From UBA11358 sp049517655 (GTDB lineage: Bacteria; Verrucomicrobiota; Verrucomicrobiia; Limisphaerales; UBA11358), in the NCBI GenBank assembly GCA_049517655.1, contig JBEKRQ010000001.1, positions 186,001 to 250,000 of the forward strand: a DNA stretch of 64,000 nucleotides. Reading direction: 5' to 3'. Both the position numbers and the translations under genes were made by a program. Below the pieces are notes generated by a model. It was not told where the DNA came from and made no database searches. It saw nothing but the letters and a program-made list of their open reading frames with translations. Below are positions 53,614-62,104 of the stretch, in pieces; the first letter of the stretch is position 1; every line of letters starts with the position of its first letter.

Positions 53614-56217
53614 ATGCAACTGGATAAGCTCACCCTTAAATCGCAGGAGGCGTTGCAGGAAGCGCAACGCATCGCTCACGACTATTCGCATCAGGAAGTG
53701 GATTGCGAGCATCTGCTGCTGGCGTTGCTCGGCCAGAGCGAAAGTCTCGTGCCGGAATTGCTCCAAAAAATCGGCGTCGCGTCTGCCAAGCTTCAGTCTG
53801 ACGCGGAGCATGAACTCGCCCGCCGTCACAAAGTCCAGGGCACCAGTAGCAGCGACGTTTATTTGAGCCCGAATTTGAAGAAGGCGCTCGATGCCGCGCA
53901 ATCCGAGGCGGGCAAACTCAAGGACGATTACATCAGCACCGAACATTTGTTGCTCGGTTTGCTCGCCGAAGGCGGTGCGCCACTGAAACAAATTTTCAAA
54001 ACGCACGGACTCAAGCGCGACACGGTATTGAAAGCGCTTGCCGGGTTGCGCGGCAACCAGCGCGTGACGGACGAAAATCCCGAAGCCAAATTCCAGGCGC
54101 TCGATAAATACGGTCGCGACCTCACCGCGCTGGCGCGGCAGGGAAAGATTGATCCCGTCATCGGGCGTGATGAGGAAATCCGCCGCGTGATGCAGGTGCT
54201 GACCCGTCGCACGAAAAACAATCCGGTGCTCATCGGTGAGCCGGGCGTGGGCAAGACCGCCATTGCCGAAGGCCTGGCGCGGCGCATCGTCAGCGGCGAC
54301 GTTCCCGAATCGCTCAAAAACAAGCGGCTCGTGGCGATGGATTTGAGCGCGATGATTGCCGGCGCGAAATATCGCGGCGAATTCGAGGACCGGCTCAAGG
54401 CATTCCTCAAGGAAATCGCCGCGAGCGAAGGCAAAATTATTTTGTTCATTGACGAACTGCACACAATTATCGGCGCAGGCGCGGCGGAAGGCGCGACCGA
54501 CGCGGCGAACATCATGAAACCGCAGCTCGCGCGCGGCGAGCTGCGTTGCATTGGCGCGACCACGCTTGACGAATACCGCAAGCACATCGAGAAAGACCCC
54601 GCGCTCGAACGCCGCTTCCAGCCGGTAATGGTGGAGGAGCCGACGGTCGAGGCGACCATTGCGATTTTGCGCGGGCTGAAGGAACGGTACGAAGTCCATC
54701 ACGGCGTGCGCATCCAGGATTCCGCGCTGGTGGCGGCGGCGACGCTTTCCAATCGCTACATCACCGACCGGTTTCTGCCGGACAAGGCGATTGACCTCGT
54801 GGACGAAGCGGCGTCGCGCATCAAGATGGAGCTGGATTCCAAGCCGACGGAATTGGACCAGCTCGACCGGCAGATTTTGCAGTTGGAAATTGAACGCACA
54901 TCGCTCGCAAAGGAAAAAGACGCCGCGAGCAGGGAACGATTGAAGAAACTTGACGCCGAGGTTGCGGATCTGAAGGACAAATCCAAGGCGCTCACCGCGC
55001 AATGGCAGAACGAGAAGGCCGGTGTCAACGCCGTCAGCGTCGTTCAATCGCAATTGGAACAGGCGAAGTTGGAACTCGAACAAGCCCGGCGTCGCGGCGA
55101 TTTGAACAAGGCCGCCGAAATCCAATACGGCAAAATTCCTGAACTGGAAAAGAAACTGACCAGCATCGAAAAACAATCAGGAAAAGCCACACGCGCCTCG
55201 TTGCTCCGTCAGGAAGTCACGGATGAAGACATCGCCAAGGTCGTGGCGTCGTGGACGCATATTCCGGTTTCGCGGATGCTCGAAGGCGAGCGTCAAAAAC
55301 TGGTGAAAATGGAAGAGCGGCTTGCACAACGCGTGGTCGGCCAGAAAGAGGCCATCAAGGCCGTGTCCGATGCCGTGCGCCGCGCGCGCAGCGGGTTGCA
55401 GGATCCGAATCGTCCCATCGGTTCGTTCATTTTTCTCGGCCCGACCGGTGTCGGCAAAACCGAGACCGCCCGCGCGCTGGCGGAATTTCTATTCGACGAC
55501 GAGAACGCCATGATTCGCATTGATATGAGCGAATACATGGAGAAACACACCGTCTCGCGGCTCATCGGCGCGCCGCCGGGCTATGTCGGTTACGAGGAAG
55601 GTGGACAATTAAGCGAGGCCGTGCGGCGTCGGCCTTACTCGGTGATTCTGTTCGACGAGATTGAGAAGGCGCATCACGACGTGTTCAATGTGCTGTTGCA
55701 AGTGCTGGATGATGGCCGGCTCACGGACGGGCAGGGGCGCACGGTGGATTTCAAGAATACCATTGTCATCATGACGAGCAATATCGGAACACCGATCATC
55801 CAGGAATATTTCATGGAAGGAAAAAATTCCGCGGGCGCACGCAGCGACATGGAAGACAAGATCATGTCCGAATTAAAAAAATATTTCCGGCCGGAATTTC
55901 TGAATCGCGTGGACGACGTGATTATTTTCCAAAGCCTCGATGAGGAGGAACTGGCAAAAATAGTGGACATCCAGCTCGAACGGCTCGGCAAACGGCTGGC
56001 GCAACAAAATCTCACGCTCGATGTGGATGCCGCCGCGAAGAAGCTGCTGGCGCAGGAAGGTTACGACCCGCAATTCGGCGCGCGCCCGCTCAAACGCGCC
56101 ATTCAGGAACACCTGCTCGACCCGCTCGCCATGAAGTTGTTGGAAGGTGACTTTAAACCCGGCGACAAAATCAAAGTTTCAGCTAATGATGGAGAACTTA
56201 TTTTTTCGAAGAAGTAA
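53614..56217 (+). CDS. clpB: ATP-dependent chaperone ClpB
   Basis: 867 aa disaggregase, complete. The N-domain has two Clp repeats (about 1-145). NBD1 carries Walker A GEPGVGKTAIAEG; the middle domain is coiled (about 400-520); NBD2 carries GPTGVGKTETARAL and the pore loop RLIGAPPGYVGYEEGG. The C-terminal GARPLKRAIQEHLLDPLA is intact. With DnaK it rescues aggregated proteins; dnaK is not in this window. The start ATG at 53614 is firm (MQLDKLTLKSQEAL). Confidence 0.97.
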   Translation: MQLDKLTLKSQEALQEAQRIAHDYSHQEVDCEHLLLALLGQSESLVPELLQKIGVASAKLQSDAEHELARRHKVQGTSSSDVYLSPNLKKALDAAQSEAGKLKDDYISTEHLLLGLLAEGGAPLKQIFKTHGLKRDTVLKALAGLRGNQRVTDENPEAKFQALDKYGRDLTALARQGKIDPVIGRDEEIRRVMQVLTRRTKNNPVLIGEPGVGKTAIAEGLARRIVSGDVPESLKNKRLVAMDLSAMIAGAKYRGEFEDRLKAFLKEIAASEGKIILFIDELHTIIGAGAAEGATDAANIMKPQLARGELRCIGATTLDEYRKHIEKDPALERRFQPVMVEEPTVEATIAILRGLKERYEVHHGVRIQDSALVAAATLSNRYITDRFLPDKAIDLVDEAASRIKMELDSKPTELDQLDRQILQLEIERTSLAKEKDAASRERLKKLDAEVADLKDKSKALTAQWQNEKAGVNAVSVVQSQLEQAKLELEQARRRGDLNKAAEIQYGKIPELEKKLTSIEKQSGKATRASLLRQEVTDEDIAKVVASWTHIPVSRMLEGERQKLVKMEERLAQRVVGQKEAIKAVSDAVRRARSGLQDPNRPIGSFIFLGPTGVGKTETARALAEFLFDDENAMIRIDMSEYMEKHTVSRLIGAPPGYVGYEEGGQLSEAVRRRPYSVILFDEIEKAHHDVFNVLLQVLDDGRLTDGQGRTVDFKNTIVIMTSNIGTPIIQEYFMEGKNSAGARSDMEDKIMSELKKYFRPEFLNRVDDVIIFQSLDEEELAKIVDIQLERLGKRLAQQNLTLDVDAAAKKLLAQEGYDPQFGARPLKRAIQEHLLDPLAMKLLEGDFKPGDKIKVSANDGELIFSKK

Positions 56218-56253
56218 TCCGCAGATTGCGCGGATTCACGCTGATTTCTTTTT

Positions 56254-56277
56254 GGGAGGGACGGCATGATGCCGTCC
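56254..56277. repeat. half palindromic repeat
   Basis: GGGAGGGACGGCATGATGCC plus GTCC. One hairpin of the GGGAGGGAC type without its partner, 36 bases after clpB. Confidence 0.65.
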
Positions 56278-56294
56278 AAAACCAACAAAAACGT

Positions 56295-56341
56295 TTTTAC
56301 ACGAATTTCACTAATTTGCGCTAATTGGCGCAATTCGCGTC
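56295..56341. repeat. AT-rich ACGAATTTCACTAATT repeat
   Basis: Reads TTTACACGAATTTCACTAAT, then TTGCGCTAATTGGCGCAATT. It is internally palindromic. A closely related stretch in the opposite orientation lies at 60861-60912. Confidence 0.6.
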
Positions 56342-56483
56342 AACCCCCTTTAACCGCGAAATACACGCCTGTCCGCCGTAGCTGGCGAAGGCGGAAACCA
56401 CGCGAACACTTTCTAACGCAAAGCCGCAAAAATTTTGAATCCAAAAGGGCTGCTCATGGCATCTCACCTATGAACAGTTCAAA

Positions 56484-57176
56484 ATGAAATCAATGAATAT
56501 GAAAACTACATTAACCAAATTCCTGGCCATAACCGTCGCTTTCATCGTCTATGCCACGATTCTGTTTTTAATCATGGTGACATTGCCGCTGCATGCGCAA
56601 ACTGTCGCGTCCGCCGGAAACGGAGCAGCCAGGCTTGTGGCTGTAACCGACAGCGCTCCGGCAACCAATGCGGTCGCCGTGACTGCAACCAAAACGCAAA
56701 AATCATCCCCTAAATACCCGCCCGTGCAGATTGACGAGACTGGCATTCATGTCGGCGGCCAGAACCCCGTGAACATCCACCCTGGAAAGAAGGGATTCGA
56801 TGTAGTGCCTATTGTGGCAATCCTCGGCGTTTTTGGCATGCCCGTGGCGATTGTCGGTCTTGTATTCTATTTTATTTATCGCCGCAACAAGATGATGCAT
56901 GAAACATTGCGCGCCATGATTGAAAAAGGGATGCCCGTAACACCGGAATTGCTGGCTGACTTGAAAGCCACCGGCTACAAAACTAAAAGCCAATCTCGCA
57001 ATCACCGTCTTTTGCCCGGTCTGGTTTTGACGGGACTTGGCACTGCGTTATTGATATCTCACCCCGGCTATCACCATAGCGGCGGTTGGATTCTCCTGTT
57101 CATTGGCGTGGCATTTCTGATTGTTTGGGCTGTGGAAAGAACAGATAAAAACGACGATCAACCGCCCAAACAGTAA
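56484..57176 (+). CDS. DUF6249 membrane protein
   Basis: 230 aa. It has an N-terminal signal anchor (FLAITVAFIVYATILFLIMVTLPLHA), an Ala/Thr-rich outer linker, then a membrane helix (VVPIVAILGVFGMPVAIVGLVFYFIYRR). The motif NKMMHETLRAMIEKGMPVTPELL and two further helices follow, as in DUF6249 proteins. The family is often encoded beside ECF sigma factors, and here the sigma gene starts 3 bases later. A role in signalling is inferred from that. The start may be 56484 or the ATG at 56493. Confidence 0.8.
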   Translation: MKSMNMKTTLTKFLAITVAFIVYATILFLIMVTLPLHAQTVASAGNGAARLVAVTDSAPATNAVAVTATKTQKSSPKYPPVQIDETGIHVGGQNPVNIHPGKKGFDVVPIVAILGVFGMPVAIVGLVFYFIYRRNKMMHETLRAMIEKGMPVTPELLADLKATGYKTKSQSRNHRLLPGLVLTGLGTALLISHPGYHHSGGWILLFIGVAFLIVWAVERTDKNDDQPPKQ

Positions 57177-57179
57177 CGC

Positions 57180-57734
57180 GTGTCCTTCACCGACGCCGAT
57201 CTTATCGCCCGCGTCCTGTTGCGCGAAGACCAGAATGCCTTCGGCGAACTGGTGCGGCGCCATCAATCGCCCGTGCGCGCCTTCCTGGCGCGCATGACGC
57301 GTGGCGACTCGCATCTGGCCGATGATCTGGCGCAGGAGACTTTTTTGAAAGCCTGGCAAAAGTTGCAAACGTTTCGCGGAGGCTCGCGTTTTTCAACGTG
57401 GCTGTTCGGCATCGCGTTCAATGAATTTCGCATGGCCAGCCGCCGCCGGAAGGAACTGGCTTTGGAGGAGGTGGACGAATCGCCGTTGGAACCGGAGGAA
57501 CCGGCTGCCGCCCGCAACAGTCATCTGCGCCTCGATTTGACCGAGGCGTTGAAGCTGTTACATTCAAATGAGCGGGCGGCAGTGGTGCTTTGCTGTCAGA
57601 ACGGTTTGTCGCACGAAGAAGCGGCGCAGGTTTTGGATTGCCCGTTGGGTACGGTCAAAACCAACATCCTGCGCGGGAAAGAAAAATTGAGACGGTGTTT
57701 GACGCCCGCTTACGAAAATTATGAATCCGCCTGA
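57180..57734 (+). CDS. ECF-type RNA polymerase sigma factor
   Basis: 184 aa. Region 2 (LIARVLLREDQNAFGELVRRHQ, DDLAQETFLKAWQKLQTF, FSTWLFGIAFNEFRMASRRR) and region 4 (ALKLLHSNERAAVVLCCQNGLSHEEAAQVLDCPLGTVKTNILRGKEKL) are both present. The GTG start at 57180 follows the DUF6249 stop by 3 bases. The last 14 bases overlap the next gene, so the three genes are co-translated. Target promoters are unknown. Confidence 0.93.
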   Translation: MSFTDADLIARVLLREDQNAFGELVRRHQSPVRAFLARMTRGDSHLADDLAQETFLKAWQKLQTFRGGSRFSTWLFGIAFNEFRMASRRRKELALEEVDESPLEPEEPAAARNSHLRLDLTEALKLLHSNERAAVVLCCQNGLSHEEAAQVLDCPLGTVKTNILRGKEKLRRCLTPAYENYESA

Positions 57735-58050
57735 AACCAACGATCCGCTCGACGCATTGCTGCGCGAGCAGGACAAATATATCGAAGATAACGGTTTTAC
57801 TGCGCGTGTCATTGCGACCTTGCCACGCCGCCGTCGCCGTGCCTGGCTGCGTCCGGCAATTTTGCTGGGCGCAACGGCTATTGGTTCGGTGCTGGCAGTT
57901 TGGTGGTTGCCGTGGGGGAATTTGCCGGTGCTTGATTCATCAGCATTATTTTCGCTCAACTCACAAGTGTTGATGCCGTGGGTGCTGGTGCTCTCGGTCG
58001 TCGCTTCGCTTGCCTGGGGCACGGTTTCCGCGCTTCAATGGGAAGATTGA
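57721..58050 (+). CDS. putative small anti-sigma factor membrane protein
   Basis: 109 aa. A cytoplasmic N-terminus (DPLDALLREQDKYIEDNGFTARVIATLPRRRRR) is followed by two membrane helices (AILLGATAIGSVLAVWWLPW and VLMPWVLVLSVVASLAWGTVS). Position after the ECF gene, with 14-base overlap, suggests an anti-sigma factor. No zinc-binding anti-sigma motif (HxxxCxxC) is seen. The gene's 3' end is overlapped antisense by vsr. Confidence 0.7.
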   Translation: MNPPETNDPLDALLREQDKYIEDNGFTARVIATLPRRRRRAWLRPAILLGATAIGSVLAVWWLPWGNLPVLDSSALFSLNSQVLMPWVLVLSVVASLAWGTVSALQWED

Positions 58051-58497
58051 AGCCGCAGAGAATTTACCACGGATGAACACTGATAACCGCCGCATCAGCC
58101 GCACTTCGTTCTTTCTTGCAAGCTCGTGTTCCCACACGCGCAATACACGCCAACCTGCGCGCCGCAATGTGCGCGTCACGAATGCATCACGAGCTTTGTT
58201 CGCTGACAACTTCCGCCGCCAGAACGCGCGATTGTTCTTGGGTTTGGTTTCATGTTTGGGGCAACCATGCCAAAAACAGCCGTCCACGAACACCGCGAGC
58301 CGGAATTTTGGAAAGACGAAATCCGGCTTGCCGAAGACAGGCTGATTGCGTTGCCAGCCGGTGATGTGATGCCGCCGCAACAATTTCACCAAGGCAACCT
58401 CCGTATCCTTGTTCCCGCGTCCGCGAATTCGCGACATCACTTCCGACCGCTTCGCCTTGGTGAAAACATCCTTGCTTGGATGAACACATGAACGCAA
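57961..58497 (-). CDS. vsr: very short patch repair endonuclease (Vsr)
   Basis: 178 aa. The core is typical: DVFTKAKRSEVMSRIRGRGNKDTEVAL, GKPDFVFPKFRLAVFVDGCFWHGCPKH with catalytic aspartate and zinc ligands, and NKARDAFVTRTLRRAGWRVLRVWEHE. Vsr nicks T:G mismatches arising from 5-methylcytosine deamination. It is normally coupled to a Dcm-type methylase, which is not present here. The only in-frame start is TTG at 58497. The C-terminal 40 residues lie antisense to the anti-sigma gene and are unlike Vsr, so the natural end may have been lost. Confidence 0.88.
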   Translation of the reverse strand: MRSCVHPSKDVFTKAKRSEVMSRIRGRGNKDTEVALVKLLRRHHITGWQRNQPVFGKPDFVFPKFRLAVFVDGCFWHGCPKHETKPKNNRAFWRRKLSANKARDAFVTRTLRRAGWRVLRVWEHELARKNEVRLMRRLSVFIRGKFSAASIFPLKRGNRAPGKRSDDREHQHPRHQHL

Positions 58498-58519
58498 CCT
58501 GGCGCTGAAGCTTTTCCAA

Positions 58520-59368
58520 ATGGCAAACGATTGGTCACGCGCAGAAGTGGAAGCAACAGTCTCGGATTACTTCGAGATGCTTGCCATGGAACTACGCAGC
58601 GAAATATTCAACAAAGCTGAACACAACCGCAACCTTCAAAAATTACTAGCGAATAGAACCCAAAGTGCAATCGAGCGAAAACATCAGAACATCAGCGCGG
58701 TGCTAATTGAACTAGGGTATCCATATATTGACGGCTACAAGCCGTTGGGGAATTATCAGGATTTATTGCGTGAGGTCATTGAGGAACGTCTTGCCGGCGC
58801 TGCCGGCTTGCATCGCGCGGCTGCGGAGGCGGTGGAACGGGTTGTTGAGAAGCCTCCTGTCCTTACAGACATTTTGTCAATTCTAGTCAATCCACCAAAG
58901 CGGGAAGAGGACAAGCCCAAGCTCTACGATCATACTCCGCCAATTCGCAGGCCAGTGCGGAGAAACTATCTCGAAATGGAATCCCGCAATCAGACTTTAG
59001 GCCTTGCCGGAGAGAAGCTGGTGCTGGATTTTGAACATGAGCGTCTCTGGCGAGCCGGAAAGAAAGATTTGGCGAACCGCATTGAACACGTTGCGAACTC
59101 AAAGGGCGACTATCTTGGTTTTGATATCCTGTCTTTCGAGACGAGCGGACGGGAACGTCTGATTGAAGTCAAAACCACGCGCTTTGGGGAATTGACTCCT
59201 TTCTTCGCATCAAAGAATGAAGTGGAAATTTCCGAGACTCGCGAAGCCGAATGGCAACTTTACCGTTTGTTCAATTTTGTTCGCCAGCCCAAGCTTTTTG
59301 TTTTGCCCGGCTCACTTCGAAATACTTGTTCGCTTGACGCAATACAATTTGCCGCCTTGCCTCGTTAA
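58520..59368 (+). CDS. DUF3883-domain nuclease-like protein
   Basis: 282 aa. The N-terminal half (about 1-90) is a helical domain with RTQSAIERKHQNISAVLIELGYPYIDGYKP, seen in proteins next to restriction systems. The C-terminal half is DUF3883: GLAGEKLVLDFEHERL, then GYLGFDILSFE-like YLGFDILSFE and LIEVKTTRFG. This gives the E..D..ExK layout of a PD-(D/E)xK nuclease. It may act in phage defence. Divergent from vsr, 22 bases apart, sharing a promoter region. Confidence 0.8.
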   Translation: MANDWSRAEVEATVSDYFEMLAMELRSEIFNKAEHNRNLQKLLANRTQSAIERKHQNISAVLIELGYPYIDGYKPLGNYQDLLREVIEERLAGAAGLHRAAAEAVERVVEKPPVLTDILSILVNPPKREEDKPKLYDHTPPIRRPVRRNYLEMESRNQTLGLAGEKLVLDFEHERLWRAGKKDLANRIEHVANSKGDYLGFDILSFETSGRERLIEVKTTRFGELTPFFASKNEVEISETREAEWQLYRLFNFVRQPKLFVLPGSLRNTCSLDAIQFAALPR

Positions 59369-59372
59369 AAAT

Positions 59373-59774
59373 TCATTTCAGCCAGTTGATTTTGATTTCT
59401 TTTTCCAGCGCCTTGAATTCGGTGTCGGCGGTGACGAGTTCGGCCTTTTTGCTTTTGGCGAGTGCAGCGGCGAAGGCGTCAGCCAGACCGAGGTTATGTT
59501 CGTTTTTCAAATGCGCTGCAGTTTCAGCCAGTTCGCGATCAAGCGGCGCAACGTCCAATGGCATTGTGCGTTCAAAGTGTTGTGCAGTTTGCAGCCCCAC
59601 GTTGCCCTGTTTGCGTTCCAGTTTGTAAAGCACTTCCGCCCAGTTGGCGGCGCTGATGAACATGGGTTTGTCAGCGTCGGAGGCTTTGTGGAAGAGATCG
59701 CGCACTTGATCCATTCCCGACTGACCAAAGAACATGGCCAGCAGCGCGGAGGCGTCCAAGACAGTAGTCTTCAC
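59373..59774 (-). CDS. vapC: PIN-domain toxin, VapC type
   Basis: 133 aa ribonuclease. Acidic PIN residues are at the expected places: D in TTVLDASALLAMFFG, E in ANWAEVLYKLE, D in GLADAFAAALA and D in ELVTADTEF. The start is a GTG abutting the antitoxin stop. It forms a type II toxin-antitoxin pair with the upstream gene. Tail to tail with the DUF3883 gene, 4 bases apart. Confidence 0.93.
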   Translation of the reverse strand: MKTTVLDASALLAMFFGQSGMDQVRDLFHKASDADKPMFISAANWAEVLYKLERKQGNVGLQTAQHFERTMPLDVAPLDRELAETAAHLKNEHNLGLADAFAAALAKSKKAELVTADTEFKALEKEIKINWLK

Positions 59775-60023
59775 TTAGCGGTTCTCCTTGTCACGTTCCG
59801 CGCGGCGTTCCTCAAGATGTTCCTGCACGACGGATTTTTCGCCGGGCTTTTGCTTGAAGATGCCGCAGAACGAATCAATGTATTCGCGGGTGACGGGCTG
59901 GAAGATGATACGACCGCCTTCCTCCACGAAATTGACGCGCGTGCCGGGCTTGATGCTGAACAGGCGGCGAATGCGTGAGGGGACAACCAATTGGCCTTTT
60001 GATGTAACGTAAGCAGCATTCAT
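59775..60023 (-). CDS. AbrB/SpoVT-type antitoxin of the VapC pair
   Basis: 82 aa. A swapped-hairpin N-terminus (AAYVTSKGQLVVPSRIRRLFSIKPGTRVNFVEEGG) binds DNA; the charged C-terminal tail (EHLEERRAERDKENR) would wrap around the toxin. Probably represses its own promoter. Immediately upstream of vapC. Confidence 0.92.
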   Translation of the reverse strand: MNAAYVTSKGQLVVPSRIRRLFSIKPGTRVNFVEEGGRIIFQPVTREYIDSFCGIFKQKPGEKSVVQEHLEERRAERDKENR

Positions 60024-60163
60024 AGTTTTTCTATCATTCTTCTAAAGTATGTCATAAATGAATAAGTAAGGCAAGTAAAAAATGTAAGACTTATTCACAA
60101 CAGCCTTTCCCTCTAGGTTATTGTGTTGAAAGAGGTTGGGTTGATCCGCGGTTAAAGTGCACT

Positions 60164-60213
60164 TCACCGGATTTTTTCCACGTGAATTTTTGCGGGGTCG
60201 TTCACACCGAGTT
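60164..60213 (-). repeat. second copy of the DUF362 gene 3' end
   Basis: The minus strand encodes GVNDPAKIHVEKIR then TGA, matching the true end at 61052-61101 in 48 of 50 bases. Both differences are transitions. Similarity ends exactly at the stop codon. The methyltransferase gene lies between the two copies. Confidence 0.92.
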
Positions 60214-60277
60214 ACGTTGGGAATTTCAAATTGCGAATTTCGGACCCAGGCTTCGCCGAGGCGAGTTGCGAATTGAA

Positions 60278-60847
60278 TTAGATGAGGAACGGCACGAGGG
60301 CCTTCACTTGCTTTCGGTAAGCGGGATATGTATCCGGGAAATGCTGTAACATGAGCGTTTCTTCCTGCTTGAGCTTGATCCAAAAGCTGATGCCAACGAC
60401 CAGCAAGCCGACCCAGCAACGAAGCAGGCCAACGTCAACGGCCGTTCCCAAAAACATCACAAGAATGCCCGTGTAAATGGGGTGCCGCACGTAACGGTAA
60501 GGCCCCGTCTTTATCAGTTCGTGACCCTGCTTGAACGTGACATCGTTGCTCCAGTTGCCAGCCAGTGTCCGGCGCGCCCAGATCGTCACAATTAATCCCA
60601 ACACACAAATCACCATGCCGAGGACTCGCGCCCAATCCGTCTGCGGCGTCACAGCCAGATTCCATGGCTTGGGTAAACGCGGATAAATAAAAAGCGTGAT
60701 TCCCGTGCCATACAGAATGCGATGGGGAAACGATGATAACCAACTTTTGCGTTCCGCTGTTGGTTTTTGTCCAAACGCGCTGATGGCCCAATAGCCGAGG
60801 AAAATCAGCCAGCAACCGATGATGATTGAAATTGCAATTGTCGCCAT
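60278..60847 (-). CDS. isoprenylcysteine carboxyl methyltransferase-like (ICMT/NnrU type) membrane protein
   Basis: 189 aa, about five membrane helices. The conserved ELIKTGPYRYVRHPIYTGILVMFLG motif and the C-terminal KQEETLMLQHFPDTYPAYRKQV are those of the ICMT/PEMT family. Bacterial members methylate small molecules or lipids; substrate unknown. The ATG at 60847 is chosen. The gene is flanked by two copies of the DUF362 3' end. Confidence 0.85.
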   Translation of the reverse strand: MATIAISIIIGCWLIFLGYWAISAFGQKPTAERKSWLSSFPHRILYGTGITLFIYPRLPKPWNLAVTPQTDWARVLGMVICVLGLIVTIWARRTLAGNWSNDVTFKQGHELIKTGPYRYVRHPIYTGILVMFLGTAVDVGLLRCWVGLLVVGISFWIKLKQEETLMLQHFPDTYPAYRKQVKALVPFLI

Positions 60848-60860
60848 ATTAAACACGGGT

Positions 60861-60912
60861 TTAGACGCGAATTGCGCTAATTAGCGCAAATTAGTGGAAT
60901 TAGTGTAAAGGG
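60861..60912. repeat. AT-rich palindromic GCGCTAATTAGCGC repeat
   Basis: TTAGACGCGAATTGCGCTAA, TTAGCGCAAATTAGTGGAAT, TAGTGTAAAG. Contains the perfect palindrome TTGCGCTAATTAGCGCAA. Same family as 56295-56341. Confidence 0.65.
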
Positions 60913-61010
60913 TTTTTGTGTTCTTTGCGTTCTTTTGTGGCGGAAAGTTTCCGCGTGTTTCGCGCAGTTCGCGGTTATGAGTTTGGGCCTCGCAGAGTTC
61001 CGCCCTCCGA

Positions 61011-61047
61011 AATTTGTGATAATTCGTGAAATTTGTGTAAAAACTTT
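61011..61047. repeat. AT-rich AATTCGTGAAATT repeat
   Basis: AATTTGTGATAATTCGTGAA followed by ATTTGTGTAAAAACT. Related to 25290 and 56295. Lies just after the DUF362 stop codon. Confidence 0.5.
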
Positions 61048-61051
61048 TTGC

Positions 61052-62104
61052 TTACCGGATTTTTTCCACGTGAATTTTTGCGGGGTCGTTCACGCCGAGT
61101 TGGAGCAGGGCGGCATTGGTGTAAAGTTCGAGATTGGGTTTGAATTCAGGCGCTTCGAACGCGCGGCGTTCGCTGTCGAGTTCCTTGATGGCCAGTGTGT
61201 CGAGCGCAACCGGGTCGCGGCTGAACCAAAGCTGATTCAATACCGATGAGTAATGCAGCAGCGCGCGATCGCCGCCTTCGTATTGGCCGATGAGCGCGTC
61301 GGTGATGTTGAGCACGACGCGGTCGCCAAGCACGGGCAGGGCGTAAATTTCCGGCACGGCAGCGGCGAGCCGTCCGGTGTCGTCCTCGAAGCGCTTTGTA
61401 TTGTCCACGCTGCCCAACGCGAGGCTGAAGAGGTGTCCGCAAACGCCGGTGGCTTCCTGATTGAGCAGCGGCGCAATGTCGATGATTTTTGTGATTTGCC
61501 GGCTGACGAGTTTTGAAATGAAGGAGCGCCGGCCAACGCCTTCGCCTTTTTTGCCGAATTCAAGGTCGCCCCAAAGGAGATTGCCGATGACGGGGCTGTC
61601 GGGCAGATAAAAGTTCGTCGGGTCGTAACCGGCTTCCGCGGCACCCGCTACACGCACGTGAAGTTGTGCGGCGAGTTTGAAAAATCCGGCGGTGCGCAAG
61701 TCGCTTTCATGCTTGTCCCAAATGATGATGTGATCAGGCGGCAGGCCAGCGCCAAGCAGGCCGCGAATCACCGCCTCGACGACGGCCGGGCGCGTGCCGC
61801 TAAGCATTCCGGCTGTGGAAAAAACCTTGATGCCGACGACGTCTTGCGTTGAGACAAGACTGTGCCACGCTTCGATGACTGTTCCTTTGCCGGTGAAATT
61901 TGTGATGCCGCGATTGACCATGGCCTGCACAGACGCAGTGTTCGGCTGGAAATCGGAAGTGGCGTTTGAATCTTCGACGATGACAACTTTTGGATTCACA
62001 ACGGCGGCGTGAACTTGCGGGCATGCAAGCCAGACCGCGCCCGCCAGCACCAGCCGGCAGATGGCCGGGGCTATTGATGGGGCGGATTTGGAGTGCGGTG
62101 ACAT
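61052..62104 (-). CDS. exported DUF362-domain protein
   Basis: 350 aa. A signal peptide is visible (ICRLVLAGAVWLACPQVHA). The DUF362 core has VVIVEDSNATSDFQPN, GIKVFSTAGMLSGTRPAVVEAVIRGLL, IIWDKHESDLRTAGF, RQITKIIDIAPLLNQEATGVCGHLF and NITDALIGQYEGGDRAL. In this family the domain is often linked to iron-sulfur proteins, but here no ferredoxin part follows; function unknown. The start ATG at 62104 lies within a palindromic repeat, so the leader has been reshaped by it. An alternative longer frame runs to 62224. Confidence 0.85.
   Translation of the reverse strand: MSPHSKSAPSIAPAICRLVLAGAVWLACPQVHAAVVNPKVVIVEDSNATSDFQPNTASVQAMVNRGITNFTGKGTVIEAWHSLVSTQDVVGIKVFSTAGMLSGTRPAVVEAVIRGLLGAGLPPDHIIIWDKHESDLRTAGFFKLAAQLHVRVAGAAEAGYDPTNFYLPDSPVIGNLLWGDLEFGKKGEGVGRRSFISKLVSRQITKIIDIAPLLNQEATGVCGHLFSLALGSVDNTKRFEDDTGRLAAAVPEIYALPVLGDRVVLNITDALIGQYEGGDRALLHYSSVLNQLWFSRDPVALDTLAIKELDSERRAFEAPEFKPNLELYTNAALLQLGVNDPAKIHVEKIR

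Noticed and set aside
53470..55176. 568-codon open frame antisense to clpB
   Set aside because: It lies wholly opposite a strongly conserved gene, has shadow-type composition (Phe, Arg, Gln, His-rich) and no recognisable domain. The same applies to long antisense frames at 14010-15326, 11898-13106, 5123-6517 and 2159-3205.
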